Source: Flavimobilis soli (GTDB lineage Bacteria; Actinomycetota; Actinomycetes; Actinomycetales; Cellulomonadaceae). Taken from it: DNA of 64,000 nt. The DNA is taken from the NCBI RefSeq assembly GCF_002564025.1, contig NZ_PDJH01000001.1, positions 2,480,001 to 2,544,000 on the forward strand. Reading direction: 5' to 3'. Under the pieces are notes generated by a model. That model was not told the origin of the DNA. It did no database searches and saw nothing but the letters and a program-made list of their open reading frames with translations. Each line of letters opens with the position of its first letter. Position 1 is the first letter of the stretch. This document shows, piece by piece, positions 52,257 through 60,147 of this stretch. The position numbers were made by a program, and so were the translations under genes.

Positions 52257-53168
52257 TCAGCCCTTGACGGCGCCGGCCATGATGCCGGCGACGAGCTGCT
52301 TGCCCGCGATCACGAACACGATGAACAGCGGGAGCGTCGCCAGGAGCACGCCCGCCATGATGAGCGAGTAGTCCTGGAAGTACGACGCCTGCAGCTGACG
52401 CACCACCATGGGCAGCGTCGGGTTCTGGTTCGTCAGGATGATCGACGGCCAGAAGTAGTTCGTCCACGAGCCGATCGCCGTGAACAGCGCGAGCATCGCG
52501 GCGGCCGGGCGCGCCGCGGGGAGCGCGACGTGCCAGAACGTGCGGATCATCGACGCGCCGTCGACGCGTGCCGCCTCGATCAGCTCGTACGGCAGGGCGT
52601 TCTCGAGGAACTGCGTCATCCAGAAGACGCCGAACGCCGTGACGATGCCCGGCAGGATCACCGCGCGCAGGTCGCCGGACCAGCCGAGGTTCTTCATGAC
52701 GATGAACAGCGGGACGACGCCGAGCTGGGTCGGGATCGCCATCGTCGCGATGACGAACACGAGGAGCGGGCCGCGGCCGCGGAAGCGGAGCTTCGCGAAC
52801 GAGTAGCCCGCGAGCGTCGAGAACATCACGACGCACGCGACCTGGACGGCAGCGACGATGAAGGAGTTCACGAGGCCCTTCATTAGCGGGATGTCGCTGT
52901 TGAAGACGCGCTCGATGTTCTCCCGCAGGTGGCCGTCGGGAATGAGGTCAGGCAGCGGCGACTGCGAGATGACCTCCTGCGTCGAGGATGCGAGCAGGAC
53001 GACGTAGTACAGCGGGTACGCGGAGACCAGGAGGACCGCGCCCAGCAGGAGGTACGTGACCCAGCCCGGACGCTTGTTCGCGCCGCCGACGTTGCGGTTG
53101 CGCTTGCGGGCGGCAGCCTTGGCCGCGCCGGGGCCGACGCTCTGGGCGATGGAGGCGACGGAGCTCAT
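52257..53168 (-). CDS. cebG: Carbohydrate ABC transporter permease, CebG/MalG-like
   Basis: The protein has 303 residues and six membrane helices. The cytoplasmic head is basic (KRNRNVGGANKRPG). The EAA loop that docks the ATPase is YELIEAARVDGASMIRTFWHVALPAARPA. Other CUT1 permease segments are LVNSFIVAAVQVACVVMFSTLAGYSFAKLRFRG and WTNYFWPSIILTNQNPTLPMVVRQL. It forms the second half of the membrane channel. ATG 53168 overlaps the preceding permease by 4 bases. No ATPase gene lies nearby, typical of actinobacterial CUT1 systems that share one MsiK ATPase. Confidence 0.93.
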   Translation of the reverse strand: MSSVASIAQSVGPGAAKAAARKRNRNVGGANKRPGWVTYLLLGAVLLVSAYPLYYVVLLASSTQEVISQSPLPDLIPDGHLRENIERVFNSDIPLMKGLVNSFIVAAVQVACVVMFSTLAGYSFAKLRFRGRGPLLVFVIATMAIPTQLGVVPLFIVMKNLGWSGDLRAVILPGIVTAFGVFWMTQFLENALPYELIEAARVDGASMIRTFWHVALPAARPAAAMLALFTAIGSWTNYFWPSIILTNQNPTLPMVVRQLQASYFQDYSLIMAGVLLATLPLFIVFVIAGKQLVAGIMAGAVKG

Positions 53169-54166
53169 CGCTTACCCCCGATCTTCTTGGACTTCTTGAC
53201 CATCTGGTCGGAGGCCGCGATGCGGTTGGACAGGAGGAAGTTGAGGACGCCGATGATGACGATCACGACGAACAGGAGCAGGGCGACCGCCGAGGCGCGG
53301 CCCAGGTTCTTCTGGTTGCCCCAGCCGAGCTCGTAGAGGAAGAGCGTCACGGTGAGCCACTGGCCGTCGGCGCCGCCGCGGCCGGTCGAGTCGAACACGC
53401 GCGGCTCGTCGAAGATCTGCAGGCCACCGATCGTCGAGGTGATGACGACGAAGATGATCGTGGCCTTGAGCTGCGGGACCGTGATCGAGAAGAACTGGCG
53501 GACCCGGCCGGCGCCGTCGATCACCGCGGCCTCGTAGAGGTCACGCGGGATGGCCTGCATCGCCGCGAGGAAGATGAGGGCGTTGTAGCCGGTCCAGCGG
53601 AAGTTGACCATGCTCGCGATCGCGAGGTGCGACGGGAGCACCTCAGCGTGCCACATGACCGGGTCCATGCCGAGGATGCCGAGCAGCTCGTTGATCGCGC
53701 CGTACTGGTCGCCGAAGAGGCGGGAGAAGATGAGGCCGACCGCGACGGGGGCGACGATGTAGGGCAGCAGCACGCCCATGCGCCAGAAGGTCTTCATCCG
53801 CAGGTTCGCGTCGAGGACGGCCGCGATGAGGATCGCGGCGATGACCTGCGGGACGGACGAGAGCAGGAAGATCGAGATCGTGTTGCGCAGCGCGAGCCAG
53901 AAGTTCGGCTGCTCCATGACGGACGTGAAGTTCTCGAACCCGACGAAGTCGCCCTGCCCGGTCAGCAGGTTCCACTCGTGGAGGGAGACGTACCCCGTGT
54001 AGAGGAGAGGGAACAGACCCGTGATCGCGAACAGGATGAAGAACGGCGAGATGTAGAGGTAGGGCGAGACCTTGACGTCCCACCGGCCGATCTTCTGGCT
54101 GAACGCGACCCGCCGCGGGGGGCGCACGGGCGCGGGCGCAGGCTTGTCTGGTGCGAGGACTGACAT
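53165..54166 (-). CDS. cebF: Carbohydrate ABC transporter permease, CebF/MalF-like
   Basis: The protein has 333 residues and six membrane helices after a head of about 30 residues (FSQKIGRWDVKVSPYLYISPFFILFAITGLFPLLYTGYVSL). The EAA loop is PRDLYEAAVIDGAGRVRQFFSITVPQLKA. Segments such as NFTSVMEQPNFWLALRNTISIFLLSSVPQVIAAILIA and FRWTGYNALIFLAAMQAI are typical of the MalF class. It pairs with the downstream permease, overlapping it by 4 bases. A strong hairpin lies between it and the upstream binding-protein gene. Confidence 0.93.
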   Translation of the reverse strand: MSVLAPDKPAPAPVRPPRRVAFSQKIGRWDVKVSPYLYISPFFILFAITGLFPLLYTGYVSLHEWNLLTGQGDFVGFENFTSVMEQPNFWLALRNTISIFLLSSVPQVIAAILIAAVLDANLRMKTFWRMGVLLPYIVAPVAVGLIFSRLFGDQYGAINELLGILGMDPVMWHAEVLPSHLAIASMVNFRWTGYNALIFLAAMQAIPRDLYEAAVIDGAGRVRQFFSITVPQLKATIIFVVITSTIGGLQIFDEPRVFDSTGRGGADGQWLTVTLFLYELGWGNQKNLGRASAVALLLFVVIVIIGVLNFLLSNRIAASDQMVKKSKKIGGKR

Positions 54167-54230
54167 GGATTTCCTTCGGAGCGCGGGGGGCTCGTCGGCG
54201 GTGACGCTCAGCGGCCCCAGTTCGTGGGGT

Positions 54231-54262
54231 GCGTCGCCCCCGCCCGAGGGCGGGGGCGACGC
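54231..54262 (-). terminator. Intra-operon hairpin between the binding protein and permease genes
   Basis: GCGTCGCCCCCGCC (54231-54244) and its perfect complement (54249-54262) form a 14-bp stem with loop CGAG. It may stop part of the transcripts or protect the upstream mRNA, giving more binding protein than permease, as known for malE-malF type operons. Confidence 0.75.
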
Positions 54263-54297
54263 GTGCGGCTAGGCCGCGGTGCGGCTGGTGAGGCGGA

Positions 54298-55620
54298 TCA
54301 GAGGCCGAGGGCCTTGAAGTCGCTCAGAGCCTTCTCCCACGACGCCGCGGCGTCCGTGTTCTGGTTGACGTCCACGCGCTCGATGGCGTCCTGGACCGTC
54401 TGGTGGATCGCGAAGTAGTTCTTGCCCTTGAACGGCTGCGGGATGCCGTCGATGGCCTTCGCGCGGTTCGAGAAGATCGAGCCGACGGGGGCGTCGTTGA
54501 AGAACTCGTTCTTGGCGTCGAGCAGGTCCTGCGAGGACTGCGCCTCGATCTGGCTCGGGAAGGTGCCGGCCGAGTTGAAGGCCTTGATCTGGACCTCGGG
54601 GGACGTCAGCCACTGGGCGAGCTTCTTCGCCTCGTCGACGTTCTTGCCGGAGGCCGGGACGGTCAGGAAGGAACCGCCCCAGTTGCCGCCGCCGCCGGGG
54701 AAGACGTCAGCGACGTCCCAGCCCTCGACGCCACCGGAGCGCTCCTCGATCGGGCCCGTCATCCACGCGGGGCACAGCATCGTCGCGAAGCCGTCCTTCT
54801 GGAACGCGGTGTCCCAGTCGCCCTGCCACTGCTTGAGGTGCGCCGACAGGTCGGGAGCGACGGAGAGGATCTGGTCGTACAGCGCCTTGACCTCGGTGTT
54901 GGACGCGAGGTCCTTGGCGTCGCCGGTGGCCGGGTCCTCGTAGGGGGCCTCGACCTGGCCGATCATGCCCTGGAGGATGGCGTTGGAGTCGTCATACCAG
55001 GCCGAGTCGGACTTCTCGACGAACGTCTTGCCGACCTCGAAGTAGTGGGCCCAGTCGCCCTCGAGGAGCTTCGCGACCTCTTCGCGGTCGGTCGGCAGGC
55101 CGGCCTCCTCGAACAGATCGGCGCGGTAGCAGACGGCCTCCGGGCCGATGTCGGTGCCGTATCCGATGAGCTTGCCGGACGGCGTCTTGCCCTGGTTGAG
55201 CTTCCACTCGAGCCAGCGGCCGTCGACGGCGGGGTCGGTCAGGTCGGCGAACGCGTCCTCGACCTGCGACAGCTCCGGCATCCAGTCGATCTCGATGGCC
55301 TCGATGTCGGCGAGGCCGTCGCCGCCCGCAGCGATACGGGTGGTCAGGTTGGCGCGTGCGTCCTTCGACTCCGCGGCCTTCGTGTGGACGACCTTGATGC
55401 CCGGGTTGGCGTCCATGTACTCCTTGAGGAGCTCGTCCGTGTAGCCGAAGTTGTTGAACGTGGCGACGGTGAGCGTGATGTCCTTCGTCTCACCGGAAGT
55501 GCTGCCGCCCGAGCTGTTCGTCGCGGGCGTCTCCGGGTCGTTGCCGCCGCATGCCGAGGCGAGCAGCGAGATCGAGGCGATCCCCGCTACGGCGACCCAC
55601 TTCTTGCTGTTCTTGCGCAC
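54298..55620 (-). CDS. cebE: Sugar ABC transporter substrate-binding lipoprotein, CebE-like
   Basis: The protein has 440 residues from GTG 55620, which follows AAGGAG. A lipoprotein signal peptide (VRKNSKKWVAVAGIASISLLASACGG) places the lipidated Cys in LASAC. The type 1 extracellular solute-binding fold follows: ITLTVATFNNFGYTDELLKEYMDANPGIKVVHTKA, LADIEAIEIDWMPEL, KLIGYGTDIGPEAVCYRADLFEEAGLPTDREEVAKLLEGDW and FPGGGGNWGGSFLTVPASGKNVDEAKKLAQWLTSPEVQ, the latter typical of cellobiose/cello-oligosaccharide binders in actinobacteria. It captures sugar outside the membrane for CebF/CebG. Three CebR-type boxes lie upstream. Confidence 0.9.
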   Translation of the reverse strand: MRKNSKKWVAVAGIASISLLASACGGNDPETPATNSSGGSTSGETKDITLTVATFNNFGYTDELLKEYMDANPGIKVVHTKAAESKDARANLTTRIAAGGDGLADIEAIEIDWMPELSQVEDAFADLTDPAVDGRWLEWKLNQGKTPSGKLIGYGTDIGPEAVCYRADLFEEAGLPTDREEVAKLLEGDWAHYFEVGKTFVEKSDSAWYDDSNAILQGMIGQVEAPYEDPATGDAKDLASNTEVKALYDQILSVAPDLSAHLKQWQGDWDTAFQKDGFATMLCPAWMTGPIEERSGGVEGWDVADVFPGGGGNWGGSFLTVPASGKNVDEAKKLAQWLTSPEVQIKAFNSAGTFPSQIEAQSSQDLLDAKNEFFNDAPVGSIFSNRAKAIDGIPQPFKGKNYFAIHQTVQDAIERVDVNQNTDAAASWEKALSDFKALGL

Positions 55621-55723
55621 TGTGACTCCTTCGTCCTGGCAGGCGTCGTCGCCGTGCCGTCCGCGTGCCTGCCCCTGATGGTCCGACACGATGTCCGACG
55701 GCCCCGGATCGCGCGATCCGAGG

Positions 55724-55737
55724 TGGAAGCGCTCCCA
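55724..55737. promoter_or_regulatory. CebR-type operator 1
   Basis: TGGAAGCGCTCCCA differs at one position from TGGGAGCGCTCCCA, the CebR box known in Streptomyces and Thermobifida. It is the copy nearest cebE, about 104 bases before the start. Confidence 0.85.
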
Positions 55738-55768
55738 TGTGCAGACCTGCGCCGGTCTGGCTCGAGTG

Positions 55769-55782
55769 TGGAAGCGTTCCCA
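55769..55782. promoter_or_regulatory. CebR-type operator 2
   Basis: TGGAAGCGTTCCCA differs at two positions from the CebR consensus and begins 45 bases from operator 1. Confidence 0.8.
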
Positions 55783-55810
55783 TGCCGCTGGTGTCATCGT
55801 GGCCGGGGTG

Positions 55811-55824
55811 TGGGAGCGCTGTCA
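55811..55824. promoter_or_regulatory. CebR-type operator 3 (degenerate)
   Basis: TGGGAGCGCTGTCA keeps the left half and centre of the CebR box with two changes on the right. It begins 42 bases from operator 2. Confidence 0.65.
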
Positions 55825-55941
55825 AGGCGGGGTGTGACCTAGGCCTCGTCGAGAGTTGCCGAAACCGTAAAAGCGCAGGTCAAGCGGGCGCGATCATGAG
55901 CTGTGTTGCGCAATCGTTATGGTGGGAGCGCGTCCACGCGG

Positions 55942-56439
55942 CTAGCGGGAACCCGCCAACCACGCGCGTACGCGGCCCTCCTCGGCGTCGAGCACCGTGC
56001 GGAGCGTCGCCACCGCGGCCTCCTCGACCGCCGCACCGAACAACGGGATGGAAGCCGTCACGGTGCCGTCGTACGTCACCGTGCACCCCTCCGGAGCCTC
56101 GGCCAGCGAGACGGTCCCCGACATGCGCACGGGCGTGCCCGTGATCTCGACGGCGACGGTCCCGAACCACCGGCCCGGCTGCGGGGGCTCCCACACCTCG
56201 ACGTGACGCACCTCGAGGCGTGAACCCACGAACGCACGGACCTGCGCGGGGATCTGGGTCGCCGGCATGGTCCGACGCAGCGTGATCGTCAACGAACCGT
56301 CCGAGGCCGGGTCCACCACGCTCCCCTCGACGGTCGTCGACTCGACCGACGCGCGGTACACGACGAACTCCTCGTCGGACATGAGCTCCATGAGCTCGTC
56401 CGGACGGACGGGAAGGCTCTGCTCGACGGACAGACGCAC
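55942..56439 (-). CDS. DUF2505 family protein (START-like)
   Basis: The protein has 165 residues from GTG 56439 after GAGGAG. The pattern RLSVEQSLPVRPDELMELMSDEEFVVYRASVE, SLTITLRRTMPATQIPAQVRAFVGSRLEVRHVEVWEPPQPGRWFGTVAVEITGTPVRMSGTVSLAEAPEGCTVTYDGTVTASIPLFGAAVEEAAVATLRTVLDAEE is typical of DUF2505, a SRPBCC/START-like helix-grip fold with an internal ligand cavity and a long C-terminal helix. Ligand and role are unknown. It is divergent from the PdtaS-like kinase across about 95 bases. Confidence 0.9.
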   Translation of the reverse strand: MRLSVEQSLPVRPDELMELMSDEEFVVYRASVESTTVEGSVVDPASDGSLTITLRRTMPATQIPAQVRAFVGSRLEVRHVEVWEPPQPGRWFGTVAVEITGTPVRMSGTVSLAEAPEGCTVTYDGTVTASIPLFGAAVEEAAVATLRTVLDAEEGRVRAWLAGSR

Positions 56440-56534
56440 GGTCGCTCCTCGATTGCGGGGCTCGGTCAGCACGAGCCTAGTGCGTGGACACCCGCGCGGC
56501 ACGGACTGGCGGCCCGCCTCGTTACGCTGGCCTG

Positions 56535-58004
56535 GTGTCCACGATGAGCGACCTGATCTCCCGCCACGGCGACCTCGACCCGGTCGACGTCGACTGGCTC
56601 CACCTGCTCGTCGGTGACTGGCAGGTCATCTCCGACCTCGCGTTCGCCGACCTGGTGCTCTGGCTGCCGACCCGTGAGGGCGACTTCGTCGCGATCGCGC
56701 ACTGCCGCCCCTCGACCGGAGCGACCGTCCACTACGACGACATCGTCGGCTCCCGCCCGCCTGCCGGTCAGGTCGCCTGGCTCCGGCGCGCCCTCGACGA
56801 GGTGCGGTCCCAGCGCGAGCGCGAGCCGCGCTGGCTCGGCGCGTACGCCGTGCGCGAGGAGGCCGTCCCCGTCGTCCACGAGGGCCGGCCGCTCGCCGTC
56901 CTCGTCCGGCAGACGTATCTCGGTTCCGGCCGCACGCCCAGCCGGCTCGAGCTCAACTACGTCGAGGCCGCCGACGGCCTGCTCGGCATGATCCCGCGCA
57001 GCGAGTTCCCGCACCCCGACTCGGCCGCCGGGCCGCGTCGCGGCGCGCCGCGCGTCGGCGACGGGCTGGTCCGCCTCAACTCCGAGGGCGAGGTCCTCTA
57101 CGCGAGCCCGAACGCCCTCTCGTGCTTCCACCGCCTCGGGGTCCTCGGCCCGCTCGTCGGGGAGTCCCTCGTCGAGGTGACTGCGGACCTCGTGGAGCAG
57201 AAGGCCCCCGTCGACGAGTCGATGCCGCTCGTCATGATGGGCCGGGCGCCGTGGCGCACGGAGCTCGAGTCCTCCACGGTGTGCCTCTCGGTGCGCTCGC
57301 TGCCGATCACCGAGGACGGCCGCCGCATGGGCGCCGTGCTGCTGTGCCGCGACGTCACGGAGGTCCGGCGTCGTGAGCGCGAGCTCCTGACCAAGGACGC
57401 GACGATCCGCGAGATCCACCACCGCGTGAAGAACAACCTTCAGACGGTTGCAGCTCTGCTGCGCCTGCAGGCCCGCCGCATGAACGTCCCCGAGGCGCGG
57501 GCCGCGCTCGAGGAGGCGATGCGCCGCGTCGACACGATCGCGCTCGTGCACAACTCGCTGTCGCAGACGATCGACGAGGAGGTCGAGTTCGACGACATGC
57601 TCGGACGCGCGCTGCGCCTCGCGGCAGACATCGCGTCGGCGGACACGTACGTGCGCACGGTCTCGACGGGCACGTTCGGCAAGGTCTCGGCGGAGGACGC
57701 GACCGCGCTCGCGCTCATCCTCACCGAGCTCGTGACCAATGCTGTCGAGCACGGGTTCGTCGGGCGGTCGTCGGGGACCGTGACGATCGACGCGCAGCGC
57801 GAGGGCGCGCACCTCGTCGTGCGCATCGCGGACGACGGCGTCGGGCTCGAGGGTGGCACCGCCCCGGGCTCCGGGCTCGGCACGCAGATCGTGCGCACCC
57901 TCGTCAGCAACGAGCTGCGCGGCTCGATCGACTGGCACGAGCGACCCGAGGGCGGGACCGAGGTCGTCGTCTCGGTCGACCTGCGTGGGGCCCGCCAGGA
58001 CTAG
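56535..58004 (+). CDS. pdtaS: Sensor histidine kinase PdtaS-like (HisKA_2 type)
   Basis: The protein has 489 residues from GTG 56535. It is cytosolic, with no membrane helix. A GAF-like N-terminal domain (about 1-150) is followed by a PAS-like domain (about 180-290, LVRLNSEGEVLYASPNALSCFHRLG) and the HisKA_2 phosphoacceptor EIHHRVKNNLQTVAALLRLQARR with the phosphorylated His in the HHRVKNNLQ motif. The HWE/HisKA_2-type ATPase domain (ALILTELVTNAVEHGF, VRIADDGVGL, GSGLGTQIVRTLV) ends it. It phosphorylates an ANTAR-type RNA-binding response regulator (PdtaR) in M. tuberculosis. TACGCT (56523-56528) is six bases before GTG, so the mRNA is probably leaderless. whiB1 lies nearby as in M. tuberculosis. 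Confidence 0.93.
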   Translation: MSTMSDLISRHGDLDPVDVDWLHLLVGDWQVISDLAFADLVLWLPTREGDFVAIAHCRPSTGATVHYDDIVGSRPPAGQVAWLRRALDEVRSQREREPRWLGAYAVREEAVPVVHEGRPLAVLVRQTYLGSGRTPSRLELNYVEAADGLLGMIPRSEFPHPDSAAGPRRGAPRVGDGLVRLNSEGEVLYASPNALSCFHRLGVLGPLVGESLVEVTADLVEQKAPVDESMPLVMMGRAPWRTELESSTVCLSVRSLPITEDGRRMGAVLLCRDVTEVRRRERELLTKDATIREIHHRVKNNLQTVAALLRLQARRMNVPEARAALEEAMRRVDTIALVHNSLSQTIDEEVEFDDMLGRALRLAADIASADTYVRTVSTGTFGKVSAEDATALALILTELVTNAVEHGFVGRSSGTVTIDAQREGAHLVVRIADDGVGLEGGTAPGSGLGTQIVRTLVSNELRGSIDWHERPEGGTEVVVSVDLRGARQD

Positions 58005-58030
58005 GGCGGCGCGCGCGGCCGATGCCCGCG

Positions 58031-58762
58031 TCAGGCGCCGCTCGCGACGTCGGCGATGACGCGTGCGAGGTCGGCCGGGCGGCTCCACATGGGCCAGTGC
58101 CCCGTCGGCAGGTCGATCATGTCCACCTGCGACAGTCGGCTGACCTCGGAGAACATCGGGTGCCCGCTGTTCGCGAGCTCGAGCACCTGCTCGACCGAGA
58201 TCGAGCAGCACACGAGAGTGGTCGGCACGTCGTGCCGAGCGTCGTTCGCGAGGTCGACAGGTGTGCGGACGACCGCCGCAGGCTGCGGCACGGCGCGCGC
58301 CCGGAACCGTGCGAGTGCGGCCGCGTCGAGCCCCTCGAGGCTCGCCCGTGCGCCGAGGACGTCGAACGGGGGCAGGGGCACAGCGGCCACCTCCTCGGGG
58401 AGGTTCGGGGCGAGCACGCTGCCAGGCGCGACCGGCCCGCTGTCGACCCACACCACGTGACCGACCGCCTGTGGGTTGCGGTCTAGCACGAGGCTCACGG
58501 GCAGGTTGGCACCGCTGTGCGCCACGACGACGGGCAGCTTGCCTGCCGCGTCGGCGGCGAGGGCGGCCTCGATCGCGGCGGCCTGCTCGTCGAGAGTTCG
58601 TCCTGACCGGTCCGGGTCGTCGCTGTCCAGTCCCGGGAGGGTCAGTGGCACGGCTCGGTGACCGAGTGCGTCCAGGCAGGCCGAGACCTCGTCCCACGCC
58701 CAGGCGCCGAGCCAGTGGCCGGCGATCATCAGGATGGTCGGAGCGTTCTGGGGTGTCGTCAT
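58031..58762 (-). CDS. Alpha/beta hydrolase
   Basis: The protein has 243 residues. The alpha/beta hydrolase core contains ILMIAGHWLGAWAWDEVSACLDALGHRAVPLTLPG (oxyanion strand), VVVAHSGANLPVSLVL with the nucleophile Ser in AHSGA, and a C-terminal DMIDLPTGHWPMWSRPADLARVI holding the catalytic His in GHWPM. The acid residue is not certain. The sequence is of the small esterase type (related to salicylate/methyl-ester hydrolases and RsbQ); the substrate is unknown. A WYL regulator gene is divergent 87 bases away and probably controls it. Confidence 0.88.
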   Translation of the reverse strand: MTTPQNAPTILMIAGHWLGAWAWDEVSACLDALGHRAVPLTLPGLDSDDPDRSGRTLDEQAAAIEAALAADAAGKLPVVVAHSGANLPVSLVLDRNPQAVGHVVWVDSGPVAPGSVLAPNLPEEVAAVPLPPFDVLGARASLEGLDAAALARFRARAVPQPAAVVRTPVDLANDARHDVPTTLVCCSISVEQVLELANSGHPMFSEVSRLSQVDMIDLPTGHWPMWSRPADLARVIADVASGA

Positions 58763-58849
58763 GGCTCGATGCTCGCAGCGGCTGACGACAACGGTGTGTC
58801 ACCATCTCTGTCATGATCATCGGATCGCGCGGGTGAGGGAGAGCGCGGC

Positions 58850-59560
58850 GTGAAGCGGGCGGAGCGGCTGCACGCGCTGTCCGAGATGCTGCGGCGCAGC
58901 GGTCGCCGGGGGTGCAGCGCCGAACGTCTCGCGGCCGACCTCGGAGTCTCCGTGCGGACGATCAAGAGGGACCTGGCCGCTCTCGACGCGGCCGGCGCGC
59001 CCGTCTGGTCCCGACCTGGACCCGGGGGCGGCTACGGACTGGTCGATGGCGCCAACCTGCCGCCCGTGAGCCTCTCGCCGGCTCAGGCGGTCGCGCTGCT
59101 CGCTGCCGTGTCGGCTGCGCGTGACGCGCCGTTCGCCGACCTGGCCGCGACGGGCGTCCGCAGGATCCTCGACGTCCTGGACCCCGTGACGCAGGCGCGG
59201 GCCGAGCAGCTCGCGGGGCGCATCTGGGTGGACTCCGCCCGTGCGTCGCGCCGCACGTGGTCGGCGCTCGAACGAGCGATGGCGGAACGGCGGGTCGTGC
59301 GGATCCGCTTCGTGGCGCGTGACGGAGCCACGACCACGCGCGACGTCGACCCCGTCCTCTTCGCTCAGGCCGCCGGCGGCTGGTACCTGATCGGGTGGTG
59401 CCGTCTTCGCGACGCGATGCGCTGGTTCCTCGTCGAACGGATCGAGCGCGCGAGCGTGACGGCGACCCCGTGCGACGAGCATCCCGTCGCCGATGTCGGT
59501 GTTCCTCCGGCAGGCGCACGACCGGTCCATGACGGACCGCACGTGCCGCGGTCCCGGTAG
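58850..59560 (+). CDS. YafY/WYL-type transcriptional regulator
   Basis: The protein has 236 residues from GTG 58850 after AGGGAGAG. The N-terminal DeoR-like winged helix is KRAERLHALSEMLRRSGRRGCSAERLAADLGVSVRTIKRDLAALDAAGAPVWSRPGPGGGYGLVDG. A linker (LPPVSLSPAQAVALLAAVSAA) and a WYL domain (RIRFVARDGATTTRDVDPVLFAQAAGGWYLIGWCRLRDAMRWFLVERIERA) follow; WYL appears as GWYLIGWC. The protein ends soon after the WYL fold, shorter than the usual 310-330 residues, so the C-terminal WCX extension is absent. It probably binds the 87-base region shared with the hydrolase gene. Confidence 0.92.
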   Translation: MKRAERLHALSEMLRRSGRRGCSAERLAADLGVSVRTIKRDLAALDAAGAPVWSRPGPGGGYGLVDGANLPPVSLSPAQAVALLAAVSAARDAPFADLAATGVRRILDVLDPVTQARAEQLAGRIWVDSARASRRTWSALERAMAERRVVRIRFVARDGATTTRDVDPVLFAQAAGGWYLIGWCRLRDAMRWFLVERIERASVTATPCDEHPVADVGVPPAGARPVHDGPHVPRSR

Positions 59561-59621
59561 CAGGTGCCGAGACCGGTCGGGTGCCGTAGCGGGCCGGACG
59601 ACGGACGAGGCCGGACGACGA

Positions 59622-59656
59622 ACGAGGCCGGCCCCGCCATGCGGGACCGGCCTCGT
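59622..59656. terminator. Bidirectional terminator between WYL regulator and whiB1
   Basis: ACGAGGCCGG (59622-59631) pairs perfectly with CCGGCCTCGT (59647-59656), and the inner CCGC-CAT-GCGG extends the stem. The sequence CGGACGACG/ACGAGGCCGG is repeated just upstream (59595-59613). It serves the forward WYL gene and the reverse whiB1 gene. Confidence 0.8.
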
Positions 59657-59676
59657 CGGACGTTCGTGCGGAGGGC

Positions 59677-59925
59677 TCAGCCAGCGCGGCGAGCGCGCGC
59701 CGTGCGGCGCTTGAGCGCGCGGCGCTCGTCCTCGGACATGCCGCCCCAGACCCCCGCGTCCTGTCCGGACTCGAGCGCCCACTTGAGGCAGGTGTCGACG
59801 ACGTCGCACCGGCGGCAGACCGCCTTCGCGTCATCGATCTGAAGGAGCGCCGGACCGGTGTTGCCGATGGGGAAGAAGAGCTCGGGGTCCTCGGTCAGAC
59901 ACGCGGCGCGGTGACGCCAATCCAT
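59677..59925 (-). CDS. whiB1: WhiB-family Fe-S transcription factor, WhiB1-like
   Basis: The protein has 82 residues from ATG 59925 after GAGGAG. The four cluster-binding Cys are Cys9 (HRAACLTED), Cys37, Cys40 and Cys46 (AVCRRCDVVDTCLKWAL). The turn GVWGG and the basic tail (DERRALKRRTARARRAG) follow. These are standard for WhiB proteins, which hold an NO-sensitive 4Fe-4S cluster and bind the sigma-70 region 4 of the main sigma factor. The length and start DWRHRAACLTEDPELFFPIGN match WhiB1, which is essential in mycobacteria. The 220-base upstream region probably carries its promoter and that of the membrane protein on the other strand. Confidence 0.96.
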   Translation of the reverse strand: MDWRHRAACLTEDPELFFPIGNTGPALLQIDDAKAVCRRCDVVDTCLKWALESGQDAGVWGGMSEDERRALKRRTARARRAG

Positions 59926-60147
59926 GGGTACTCCTCGAAATGTGGACGCTCCTGGGCACAGTCCTGCCCAAGGGCTCCAACGGTGGGGGAAAGTTGCGGC
60001 GACGAAAGATCGACCTCATCAAGGTTCACACCGCGGCGGCCTGATGACAAGAGTGTCGCGGGGAATATCTTGCACCCGGACGTGAGGGTTTTGTCACAGA
60101 CCACAAGCCTTTACAGCGGCGCTTGTGCGTTCCCCTAGGGTGGGACC
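59926..60147. promoter_or_regulatory. Divergent promoter region of whiB1 and the small membrane protein
   Basis: TAGGGT (60136-60141) is exactly six bases before GTG 60148, a leaderless arrangement for the forward gene. TTGTCACAGACCACAA (60091-60106) is an imperfect dyad vaguely like a CRP/Cmr site, which is of interest because whiB1 is CRP-controlled in M. tuberculosis, but it is too degenerate to call. No -10 element was assigned to whiB1. Confidence 0.4.

Larger units (their letters stand above)
55621..55941. promoter_or_regulatory. cebE upstream region with three operators
   Basis: This 321-base stretch between cebE and the DUF2505 gene holds no gene. Three CebR-like boxes lie at 55724, 55769 and 55811; the part from 55840 to 55940 shows nothing recognisable. 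The boxes being 42-45 bases apart, about four helical turns, would place them on one DNA face. Confidence 0.7.

Noticed and set aside
60091..60106. CRP-type binding site upstream of whiB1
   Set aside because: The dyad TTGTCACAGACCACAA is too far from TGTGA-N6-TCACA to claim.
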